Source: SIG622 sp045596605 (GTDB lineage Bacteria > Bacillota > Clostridia > Oscillospirales > CAG-382). From it: a DNA stretch of 14,631 nucleotides. The stretch is from contig JAZOCR010000068.1 of assembly GCA_045596605.1 (NCBI GenBank), forward strand, positions 1-14,631. Direction: 5' to 3'. Positions 1 to 7,339 of this stretch are shown piece after piece; within the stretch, counting starts at the first letter, position 1, and the number at the start of each line of letters is the position of its first letter. A program made the translations under genes and the position numbers. The notes beneath the pieces are model-generated. The model did no database searches, was not told the DNA's origin, and saw only the letters and a program-made list of their open reading frames with translations.

Positions 1-40
1 AGCGGTAAAATTCAGAGAAATAAACTATAAAATAATCAAT

Positions 41-87
41 AAAAATGACAATTTCCCACTTTGGGGTATTGTCATTTTTGTTTTTTT
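41..87 (+). terminator. Intrinsic terminator of an upstream gene
   Basis: A 12-bp perfect stem (41-52 with 68-79, AAAAATGACAAT/ATTGTCATTTTT) has an additional CCC/GGG pairing inside the loop. A T-rich tail follows to about 87. It would end a transcript entering from the left. The first 30 bases can be read as the tail of a coding frame ending in TAA at 28-30, but that is too short to call as a gene. The 3' arm overlaps the -35 box of the next promoter. Confidence 0.85.
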
Positions 88-97
88 GTGTTATAAT
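69..97 (+). promoter_or_regulatory. Promoter for the HAD/trpB gene run
   Basis: A TTGTCA -35 box (69-74) is separated by 17 bases from a perfect TATAAT -10 (92-97). The -10 is preceded by TGT, which makes it an extended -10. The start point should lie near 104. The -35 box lies inside the 3' arm of the preceding terminator. A second TATAAT at 109-114 has no convincing -35 and may be accidental. Confidence 0.7.
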
Positions 98-180
98 TAA
101 AGTTGGTGTATAATTTATTGTTATATTTTAGCCGAAAATACTCTGATTGAGTTTGATTATCTCACTGTAAGGAGACCACA

Positions 181-801
181 ATGATAAAGAACTACATTTT
201 TGATTTTGGAAACGTGCTTGGGCAGTTTTATCCGGACAAGCTTACAGCACCGTACGTTGATGACGAGGAAACGATAAAGCTGTTTTGTGAGGTTGTATTT
301 GACAGACTTTACTGGGATAAGCTTGATGACGGAAGCATTACCGACGATGAGGTAAGGACAGGAATACGAAGCCGTGTTCCCGAGGAGCTCGGCGACCTTG
401 CCTGCAAGGTTTACGACAGCTGGGTTGCCACTATGATACCCGTTGAAAATATGCAGGAGCTTATTTCTGACATAAAGAAAACCGATAAAAAGATATATCT
501 TCTCTCGAATATCAGTGAGGGCTTTGCGGATACCTATAATGAGGTTGAGTGGCTCTCTAATCTTCTTGGACAGTTTGACGGTCTTGTGTTTTCAGGTCCA
601 ATAAAAATGAAAAAGCCTAATAAGGAAATATTTGAATATCTTCTTTCAAAGTTCGACCTTAAGCCCGAAGAATGCCTTTTTATAGACGACGTTCAGAAAA
701 ACCTTGACGGTGCGGCCGAGGCAGGAATTTCGGGATACCTCTTTGACGGAGATGCAGAAAAGCTGAGAAGTTATCTCGGAGTAGTTCGATGGCGTCCCTA
801 A
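181..801 (+). CDS. HAD-superfamily phosphatase, YihX-like (HAD-IA)
   Basis: This 206-residue protein is the usual length for a HAD subfamily IA sugar-phosphate phosphatase. Motif I is FDFGNVL with the nucleophile Asp at residue 8. The residue two positions on is Gly rather than Asp, as in the YihX/DxGNV branch. Motif II is LLSN (Ser109-Asn110), motif III is the KMKKPNKEIF segment with Lys144/145, and motif IV is FIDDVQKNLDGA with Asp169/170. Residues 15-85 form the helical cap. The family removes phosphate from small sugar phosphates in the cytoplasm, for example glucose-1-phosphate for YihX. The substrate here cannot be read from sequence. AAGGAGA at 169-175 supports the ATG start. It is the first gene after the promoter and lies 60 bases before trpB, so it is probably co-transcribed. 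No metabolic link to trpB is evident. Confidence 0.88.
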   Translation: MIKNYIFDFGNVLGQFYPDKLTAPYVDDEETIKLFCEVVFDRLYWDKLDDGSITDDEVRTGIRSRVPEELGDLACKVYDSWVATMIPVENMQELISDIKKTDKKIYLLSNISEGFADTYNEVEWLSNLLGQFDGLVFSGPIKMKKPNKEIFEYLLSKFDLKPEECLFIDDVQKNLDGAAEAGISGYLFDGDAEKLRSYLGVVRWRP

Positions 802-861
802 GTAGTGAATTTTTGAACTTATAATCTTACAATACATATAACCGAGAAAGGAATTATTACA

Positions 862-2103
862 ATGAATAAATATAAGGATTTTGACAACTATCTTAAGGAA
901 TATCCAAACGAGGAAGGGTATTTCGGAGAATACGGCGGTTCTTTTCAGGCAGAAGAGCTTGTCGAGGCTTTTAAGGAGGCAGATGACGCATATGAAGCAA
1001 TCTGCCACTCAGCACAGTTTATAAATGAGCTTCGCAGAATAAGAAAGGAATTTCAGGGTAGACCTACCCCGGTATATCACTGCGAAAGACTTTCAAAGAT
1101 ATTCGGCAACTGTCAGATATATCTTAAGCGTGAAGACCTTAACCACACCGGAGCGCACAAGCTTAACCACTGTATGGGTGAGGGACTTCTTGCAAAATAT
1201 ATGGGCAAGAAGAAAATCATTGCTGAAACAGGTGCAGGACAGCACGGTGTTGCAATTGCTACTGCTGCAGCGTATTTCGGTATGAAGTGTGACGTTTATA
1301 TGGGTGAGGTTGATATTGCAAAGCAGCATCCCAACGTTATAAGAATGAAAATGCTCGGTGCTAACGTTATTCCCGTTACCACTGGACTTAAAACACTCAA
1401 AGAAGCCTGCGATGCAGCATTTGAGGCATATCTCAGAGAGTATAAGGATGCAATTTACTGCATAGGAACAGCGGCAGGTCCGCACCCATTCCCGAAAATA
1501 GTAAGAGATTTTCAGTCTGTTATAGGCTACGAGGCAAGAGACCAATTCATTGAAATGACAGGAATTATGCCGGATGCGGTTACTGCCTGCGTTGGTGGTG
1601 GAAGCAACTCGCTTGGAATGTTTATTCCTTTTCTTGCTGACCCTGTTGAAATCTACGGAGTCGAGCCTCTCGGAAGAGGTGCAGGAATTGGCGACCATGC
1701 GGCGACTATGGCATATGGAACAAAGGGTATCATTCACGGCTATACAAGCTACGTGCTTCAGGATGAAAAGGGTGAGCCGCTTCCTGTTTACTCTATTGCA
1801 AGCGGACTTGACTATCCGGGTGTAGGACCCGAGCACGCACATCTTCGTGACATGGGCAGAGTAAAATATGAAACGGTATCCGACGAAGAAGCAATGGAAG
1901 CATTTTTCCTGCTTTCAAGATATGAGGGTATTATCCCTGCTATTGAAAGTGCTCACGCAGTAGCGTATGCAATCCGCTACGCAAAACAGCACAAGTCCGG
2001 CTCTATTCTTGCTTGTCTTTCCGGCAGAGGTGATAAGGATATAGACTACGTTTATGAAAAATACGGCTGTGGAGAGCAGTTTAAGCTGGATTATAAAGTA
2101 TAA
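862..2103 (+). CDS. trpB: Tryptophan synthase beta subunit-like PLP enzyme (orphan)
   Basis: This 413-residue PLP enzyme of fold type II has clear TrpB signatures. The cofactor lysine is K100 in NHTGAHKLNH. The catalytic Glu is E122 in AETGAGQHGVA. The phosphate-binding glycines are GGGSN at 245-249, and LSGRGDKD is near the C terminus. TrpB joins indole and serine to make tryptophan in the cytoplasm, usually channelling indole from TrpA. The segment after K100 reads LNHCMGEGLLAKYMG rather than the more usual INNALGQALLAKRMG, so this is a diverged branch. No trpA or other trp gene lies in the window, so it may work alone on free indole or with a distant TrpA. The GAAAGGAA site supports the start. 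It sits 34 bases before the ACT-MBL gene. Confidence 0.9.
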   Translation: MNKYKDFDNYLKEYPNEEGYFGEYGGSFQAEELVEAFKEADDAYEAICHSAQFINELRRIRKEFQGRPTPVYHCERLSKIFGNCQIYLKREDLNHTGAHKLNHCMGEGLLAKYMGKKKIIAETGAGQHGVAIATAAAYFGMKCDVYMGEVDIAKQHPNVIRMKMLGANVIPVTTGLKTLKEACDAAFEAYLREYKDAIYCIGTAAGPHPFPKIVRDFQSVIGYEARDQFIEMTGIMPDAVTACVGGGSNSLGMFIPFLADPVEIYGVEPLGRGAGIGDHAATMAYGTKGIIHGYTSYVLQDEKGEPLPVYSIASGLDYPGVGPEHAHLRDMGRVKYETVSDEEAMEAFFLLSRYEGIIPAIESAHAVAYAIRYAKQHKSGSILACLSGRGDKDIDYVYEKYGCGEQFKLDYKV

Positions 2104-2137
2104 AAGTTTTTTAAAAAAGCATATCTGAGGATAGTTT

Positions 2138-3574
2138 ATGAAAAAGACATATGTAACCTCAATGCCAAATCACATAGGGGCATTCCTTAAAGCAAGTAAG
2201 TGCTTTGCAAGCCTTGGTATCAATATTACCAGAGTAAGCTATAACAAAGCGGTTGACTCCCATACTCTTTTTATTGACGCCGAGGGTACAGAGGAACAGT
2301 TAAAGCATGCAGACAGGGAGCTTGAAGATATAGGTTATCTGCAAAACAATAAAAACGAAACAAGCATTGTCCTTCTGGAGTTTTGCCTGAAAGACGTTCC
2401 GGGAAGTGTTACTGACGTTCTGATGCTTATAAATGAATTTAACTTCAATATTTCCTATATAAGCTCACAGGAAAACGGTACGGATTATCAGCTTTTTAAA
2501 ATGGGGCTTTACGTTGACGAGCCTTCAAAAATCTCGGAGTTTTTATCAGAGGCAGAAAAGCTGTGTAAGGTAAGGGTAATAGATTATAACCGTTCTGAAA
2601 AGGTATACGATAACAGTATATTTTACAATACGTATGTTTTAGGGCTTTCAAAGCTTATGGGACTTTCTGAAAAGGTAAGGCAGGAATTGCTTGTGCACGT
2701 AAATCTTGCAATGCAGACTCTCGATGAAAAGGGCTTGTCACCTTATCGCACCTTTGACAGTATAAATAAATTTGCACAGCTTTTATCTGAGTCTAAAAAA
2801 GAGGGCTTTTCTCCACGTATCACCACTCATAGCATTACCGACAATACAGAGATTACTCTTATTGAGCCGCCTTGCGGTAGCAATACTGCAATTATAAAAA
2901 GCAACGGAAGGTTTTTGTTTGTTGACAGTGGCTATGCCTTATACAGTGATGAAATGCTGAAAATTTTCAACAGAATAATTCCTGATTTTGAAAGTGTAGA
3001 AAAAACTATACTTATAACCCACGCAGACGTTGACCATTGCGGACTTTTACCTTTCTTTGACAGGGTAATAGCAAGCGGCAGAAGTGCGCAGTGTCTGTCT
3101 GATGAATATAATGGCAAAAACGGATACAGAGAGCAAAATCCACTGCACAGACCGTATATAAATATTTGCAAAATGCTTACGTCTTATTCTCCTGTAAGCC
3201 CTGACAAAATCATTGTTCCCTTTGAAAATATAAAGGAGCTCAGAGAGCCACTGACACAAATCGGATTTTTTGATTTTGAAGAGCTGCATTTTGAGGTTTA
3301 TGAGGGGCAGGGAGGTCATCTGCCCGGCGAAATTGTGCTTATTGACTATTCAAAGCACATAGCCTTTACGGGGGACATTTACATTAACGTTCACGGGCTT
3401 ACCGCTCAGCAGGCAGAGTATAATAAATATGCTCCTATTCTTATGACTTCCGTTGATACAGACCCTGAGCTTTGCGCAAGGGAAAGAAAGGCAATCATTC
3501 AGCGTCTTGGTGTGGGTGAATGGAAAATATTTGGGTCTCACGGCTTTAAAAAGGACTACAGTGTAAACGCATAG
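2138..3574 (+). CDS. Two ACT domains fused to a metallo-beta-lactamase-fold hydrolase
   Basis: This 478-residue protein appears to have four parts. Residues 1-70 and 76-150 each read as an ACT domain, the second being clearest (a beta strand, then DVPGSVTDVLMLINEFNFNI). Residues 155-230 are a linker rich in predicted helix. Residues about 235-470 are a metallo-beta-lactamase fold. Its metal motifs are THADVDHCG (H295, D297, D299, H300), GGHLPGE (H394), FTGD (D413) and GSHGF (H468). The usual HxHxDH is therefore HxDxDH. ACT domains normally bind amino acids and control an attached enzyme. Amino-acid-gated hydrolysis is therefore a fair inference, but the substrate is unknown. No signal peptide is seen, so it is probably cytoplasmic. 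GAGGA precedes the ATG. Its position just after trpB suggests a link to aromatic amino acids or indole. Confidence 0.85.
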   Translation: MKKTYVTSMPNHIGAFLKASKCFASLGINITRVSYNKAVDSHTLFIDAEGTEEQLKHADRELEDIGYLQNNKNETSIVLLEFCLKDVPGSVTDVLMLINEFNFNISYISSQENGTDYQLFKMGLYVDEPSKISEFLSEAEKLCKVRVIDYNRSEKVYDNSIFYNTYVLGLSKLMGLSEKVRQELLVHVNLAMQTLDEKGLSPYRTFDSINKFAQLLSESKKEGFSPRITTHSITDNTEITLIEPPCGSNTAIIKSNGRFLFVDSGYALYSDEMLKIFNRIIPDFESVEKTILITHADVDHCGLLPFFDRVIASGRSAQCLSDEYNGKNGYREQNPLHRPYINICKMLTSYSPVSPDKIIVPFENIKELREPLTQIGFFDFEELHFEVYEGQGGHLPGEIVLIDYSKHIAFTGDIYINVHGLTAQQAEYNKYAPILMTSVDTDPELCARERKAIIQRLGVGEWKIFGSHGFKKDYSVNA

Positions 3575-3622
3575 ACGTTACAACCAATAGAAAAAATTCT
3601 GGATAATATCAGGAGCGTAATT

Positions 3623-5116
3623 ATGATAAAAACGGATGCAGCGTTTTTGAAACAAAACGAAAAGCAGTATGAAAAGAGAAAAGCAGAAATTCTTTTCTCC
3701 GAGGATAAACTCGAAATATCCGGAACGACATACTATGTAAGTGCTGACGGTGATGATGCAAATGACGGAAAATCCCCTGAAAAGCCCTGGAAAACCCTTG
3801 ACAGAGTGTCGGGAAGCTGGCTGAATTCCGGTGACGGAGTGCTGTTCAGAAGAGGGGACTTATTCAGAGGAGAAGTGCAGACAAGGCCCGGCGTAACCTA
3901 CGGCGCATACTGCAAGGGCGCAAAGCCTGAATTTCGTGGCTGGGACGAAGACCTTGCAGAGCCTTCGCTCTGGGAGCTTTTCGACGCAGAGCACAATATC
4001 TGGAGGTACACAAAGAAAATACTTGACCCGGGTACGCTTGTGTTTGACGGTGGGGAAAGCCATTCAAGAAAGCTTATTCCGAGCTACAGAAATTTGCAGT
4101 TTGTGTGCCGTGACGACGAGAGCCGACTGTTTGATATGAAGGCGGAAATGACACGTGACCTTGACATATTCTGGCACTTTGACACTCTTCTTTCAAAGCA
4201 GCTTACAAAGGGCGAGGAATTTCCTGTGCCCTGCGCCGGAAACAGCTGCTTCGGTGATTTGTATCTGCGATGCGATAAGGGCAATCCCGGTGAGGTCTTT
4301 GACTCAATTGAGGCGATAGTTTACCGTGTGGCATTTAAGGTGGGACAAAACGCAGGCGTCATAATTGACAACCTCTGTATGAAATATTATGTGTTCGGAG
4401 TGTCTGCCGGCGGTCACTGCAAAGGACTTCACGTGACGGGTTGTGAAATAGGCTGGATAGGAGGAAATATTCAGCACTATAACGGCACTGACCCCAACTA
4501 CCCACAGGGAAGAAGAGGCACTGTAACCCGTTTTGGCAATGCTATTGAAATTTACGGTGGCTGTGAGGATTATCTGGTTTCGGACTGCTATATTTATCAA
4601 TCCTATGATGCCGCTATAACACATCAGTATACCGCCAGAAGAAAAACCGTTATGAAAAATATCCGTTATACCGGGAATCTTATTGAAAAGTGTGTGTACG
4701 GTATTGAATATTTTCTAAATCAGATAGAAGGCGAAACCGAAAGCTGTATGGAAGACGTTGTAATGAGTGATAATATAATACGTCTTTCCGGTTACGGTTG
4801 GGGACAGCAGCGTCATAACACTGATACTCCTGCGCTTATTAAGGGTTGGAGCTATCGTAATACTGCAAAGGATTATGTGGTTTGCAATAACGTGTTTGAC
4901 AGATGTGCATACAGAATGCTTCATCTTGTAGCACTGAAGGATGAATACTGCCCGAAGATGCAGGGTAATACCTATATTCAGCATCTCGGTGGCATGCTCG
5001 GACAATACGGTGGAAATGAAAGCTACGAGCCGGAAATACTTATTTTTGATGAAAATGCAGAAGAAAAAATCAGGGAAGTCTTCGGCGATAAGGAAGCAAG
5101 GGTGTATATTATATAA
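3623..5116 (+). CDS. Right-handed parallel beta-helix protein, carbohydrate-active enzyme-like
   Basis: This 497-residue protein has the entry motif TTYYVSADGDDANDGKSPEK (residues 35-54) followed by PWKTLDRV. That motif typifies pectate-lyase-like beta-helix proteins, including several polysaccharide lyase and glycoside hydrolase families. From about 220 to 450 there are repeated short hydrophobic strands separated by Gly/Asn turns, such as DNLCMKYYVFGVSAGGHCKG and NAIEIYGGCEDYLVSDCYIY. No signal peptide or membrane segment is present; the N terminus is charged (MIKTDAAFLKQNEKQYEKRK). It is therefore probably cytoplasmic and may act on imported oligosaccharides. I cannot assign a family or catalytic residues. 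CAGGAG eight bases before the ATG supports the start. It lies between the ACT-MBL gene and a sugar-type oxidoreductase, which fits a carbohydrate role. Confidence 0.75.
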   Translation: MIKTDAAFLKQNEKQYEKRKAEILFSEDKLEISGTTYYVSADGDDANDGKSPEKPWKTLDRVSGSWLNSGDGVLFRRGDLFRGEVQTRPGVTYGAYCKGAKPEFRGWDEDLAEPSLWELFDAEHNIWRYTKKILDPGTLVFDGGESHSRKLIPSYRNLQFVCRDDESRLFDMKAEMTRDLDIFWHFDTLLSKQLTKGEEFPVPCAGNSCFGDLYLRCDKGNPGEVFDSIEAIVYRVAFKVGQNAGVIIDNLCMKYYVFGVSAGGHCKGLHVTGCEIGWIGGNIQHYNGTDPNYPQGRRGTVTRFGNAIEIYGGCEDYLVSDCYIYQSYDAAITHQYTARRKTVMKNIRYTGNLIEKCVYGIEYFLNQIEGETESCMEDVVMSDNIIRLSGYGWGQQRHNTDTPALIKGWSYRNTAKDYVVCNNVFDRCAYRMLHLVALKDEYCPKMQGNTYIQHLGGMLGQYGGNESYEPEILIFDENAEEKIREVFGDKEARVYII

Positions 5117-5183
5117 AGTTTGAGAAGTATATGTCTTTGTAAGTGATTTGTTTTTAATATATCAAAGGGTGACGGTGTAATTT

Positions 5184-6086
5184 ATGAAAAGAACGGGAAT
5201 TATCGGTCTTGGGATAATTTCACAATATTATAAAATGGGACTTGAGCAGGCGTCTTTCCTTGAGCTTGTTTCGGTATGTGATGTACAGAAAAATGCGGCT
5301 TCGAGAGAGATTTACGATGAATTTCCCTTTTATAATGACTATGAGCGTATGATAGAAGAAGAGCATCTGGAGTACGTTGTAATTTCAACGCCTCCGAAAA
5401 CCCATTATGAAATTGCAAAAAGATGCATTGAATTGGGAGTATCGGTGATAGTTGAAAAGCCAGCAGTAACAGATAAAAGGCAGTATGACGAGCTTCTATG
5501 TCTTTCAGAGGAAAAGGGCGTAGCATTTGACGTTATGTACCACTTTATGACAGCACCTGAAATGATAGGCTTTAAGTATAATTTTGATGCCTCGAAAATT
5601 TCCTCTGTGCGTGTTGAAATTATGGACAAGTACAGCGATGACGGAAAAAGCATAAATGAGCAGCAGCGGAAAATGTGTGGTGCCTGGCTTGACAGCGGGT
5701 CGAATGCACTGAGCATGCTTGCATGCTGGTTTAATCTTGATAATGTGCAGCTTCTTAAACATAATGCTATCAGATGCGAGAAGACCGCAGAGCCGCTTTA
5801 CGTTTACGTAGAGCTTATGATAGACGGCATAAGAACAGAAATTGTAGTTGACTGGCGAAAAAATATAAATCACAAAACCGCCTATCTCAAATATGACGGA
5901 ACCGATATGGAAGTCAGCAGCACAAAGCAGAAAATAATTTACGGACAAAAAGAATACAGTTTTGCAAAAATTGAGCGATTACAGGCGCATTACCTTAACT
6001 ATTTTAAAAATTTCAAAGGAGAAAGTGACAGGCAGGCAGACAGAAGCATAAATAACGCTTTGCTTTTCATAAATGAAGCTTTATGA
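5184..6086 (+). CDS. Gfo/Idh/MocA-family NAD(P)-dependent oxidoreductase
   Basis: This 300-residue protein has an N-terminal Rossmann fold with the dinucleotide motif GIIGLGIISQ (residues 5-14) and the family signature VEKP at 90-93. The substrate domain carries the expected central motif as GAWLDSGSNAL (166-176). Asp170 is kept, but the usual His four residues later is Asn174, as in the DPGINALS branch that includes D-galactose 1-dehydrogenase-like enzymes. The family oxidises or reduces sugars and inositols in the cytoplasm; the substrate here is not determined. AAAGGGTGA lies upstream of the ATG. Its stop codon overlaps the next start as ATGA (6083-6086), so the two genes are probably translationally coupled. 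It is shorter than many family members (about 330-380). Confidence 0.88.
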   Translation: MKRTGIIGLGIISQYYKMGLEQASFLELVSVCDVQKNAASREIYDEFPFYNDYERMIEEEHLEYVVISTPPKTHYEIAKRCIELGVSVIVEKPAVTDKRQYDELLCLSEEKGVAFDVMYHFMTAPEMIGFKYNFDASKISSVRVEIMDKYSDDGKSINEQQRKMCGAWLDSGSNALSMLACWFNLDNVQLLKHNAIRCEKTAEPLYVYVELMIDGIRTEIVVDWRKNINHKTAYLKYDGTDMEVSSTKQKIIYGQKEYSFAKIERLQAHYLNYFKNFKGESDRQADRSINNALLFINEAL

Positions 6087-7339
6087 ATAAAATAAAGGAA
6101 ATGGCGGTTGACGCTTACAGATTTCTAAATTCCCAAAGGACAAGCAAATACGTTGTCAATATGGTGTTTTGCTTTGTTGCACTTCTTGTTTTCAGAATAT
6201 TTAACGACCAGATTTTAGGCGATGTTCTTTCGGTTTTTCTTGGTTTTATTATAAGTAACTTTGCGCTTGGATTTATTCAGGTTGTTTTTCGTTCCTTTGA
6301 GGATAACGCAAAGGTAACCGATGACACGGATATGCTTGTAAAGCTTTATAAGCATGACTTTCTTGAAAAGAAAATCTCTATGAACGGAACAAGTGCGACG
6401 GTTGCGTATAAGCCTGTTTATAGCCACGATGGTGCAAAGCTTACGGTAGTGGACTGTCCCGATAAAAGGTTTGAGCCTGACGGATTTATATTTGATAATT
6501 TTGAAACCCTCTTCGGCGCACACCGAATGAGCGCAAAGAAAAATTTTGACACTGTCCGTCTTGACGATTTCAGGGTGGAAAACGGTGAGGTTAAATTTTT
6601 TGTAAGCAGAAGTAATTATTATTATCATCTTGTTACAAACCGTGCCATTGACTATCGTCTTGATGACGATTTATCTCTGAGAACCTATTACGAATACGGT
6701 CCGAGTCTTAAATCTCTTGCGGATTCCAATATGTCTAATCATATTGGCGTAAACGCTCTTGTATACCTTAAAGACGGGGAGCTTCTTCTTCCGAGAAGAA
6801 ACGGAAGCTCAACCATTTCCAAAAATTTCGTAACATCAAGCATTGCCATAATGCTGATGCTCCCGCCCGGTAACAATATTACTGCTGAGTATCTTTTTAA
6901 AGGCACAATCCTTGAAGGTCTTGTTTCAAGAACGAAAATGAACGAGAAGTGGATAAAGGAAGATGAAATTGATATAAAATTTCTGGGCTTCGGACAAAAT
7001 CCTTACGAGGGTGGAAAGCCGCAGTTTTATTACTCGGTACATATGAAAAATATCAGCAGACAGGACTATATTTCAAATCTGATTACAGAGCACAAGGCTT
7101 CCCAGTCTGTAATTGACGTGGACAGGAATATATATGTTGCAAAAACTGAAGATATGAGGTTTGACAAGAATGGGTATCTTGTTGTACCGCATTACCAAGG
7201 AAGCCTTAAAAACGGAACTTACTCGGAAAAGCAAAGAAAGTGCGTTGTGGGATATGAAAAATCCTTCCTTGCAAATTTGTGGCATACGGGTATGTACTGC
7301 GAGAGCGAGGAAAAGAATGAAGAGGAAGTTATTTTGTGA
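6083..7339 (+). CDS. Two-TM protein with a degenerate Nudix-like domain
   Basis: This 418-residue protein starts with a short charged stretch. Two hydrophobic segments follow at about 23-41 and 45-69, which would anchor it in the membrane with most of the chain on one side. Residues about 72-215 are soluble and unrecognised. Residues about 220-320 resemble a Nudix fold: HIGVNALVYLKDGELLLPRR, then a helix-like stretch, then FLGFGQNPYEGGKPQFYYSV. The catalytic Nudix box (Gx5Ex7REUxEExGU) is not visible; the equivalent region reads KGTILEGLVSRTKMNEKW. It is therefore probably a ligand sensor rather than an active hydrolase. Two-TM plus Nudix-like proteins are known in nucleotide-dependent conflict systems (SMODS-associated NUDIX), but no nucleotidyltransferase is present here. 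It overlaps its upstream neighbour by 4 bases and vanW by 23. Confidence 0.6.
   Translation: MNKIKEMAVDAYRFLNSQRTSKYVVNMVFCFVALLVFRIFNDQILGDVLSVFLGFIISNFALGFIQVVFRSFEDNAKVTDDTDMLVKLYKHDFLEKKISMNGTSATVAYKPVYSHDGAKLTVVDCPDKRFEPDGFIFDNFETLFGAHRMSAKKNFDTVRLDDFRVENGEVKFFVSRSNYYYHLVTNRAIDYRLDDDLSLRTYYEYGPSLKSLADSNMSNHIGVNALVYLKDGELLLPRRNGSSTISKNFVTSSIAIMLMLPPGNNITAEYLFKGTILEGLVSRTKMNEKWIKEDEIDIKFLGFGQNPYEGGKPQFYYSVHMKNISRQDYISNLITEHKASQSVIDVDRNIYVAKTEDMRFDKNGYLVVPHYQGSLKNGTYSEKQRKCVVGYEKSFLANLWHTGMYCESEEKNEEEVIL

Noticed and set aside
181..210. Loss of the second Asp in HAD motif I as a sign of an inactive enzyme
   Set aside because: DxGNV is the normal form in the YihX-like branch, which is active.
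802..861. A T-box or tryptophan leader attenuator before trpB
   Set aside because: The gap is only 60 bases, with no terminator hairpin, T-box sequence or leader peptide rich in Trp codons.
1093..1842. A 249-codon open frame on the minus strand inside trpB
   Set aside because: It lies wholly opposite a well-supported gene, is Cys/Ser/Asn-rich, and has no recognisable motif. It is a shadow of trpB codon usage.
7161..7316. A 52-residue N-terminal extension of VanW
   Set aside because: The segment is the previous gene read out of frame. The ATG at 7317 has a ribosome site and gives the normal VanW length.
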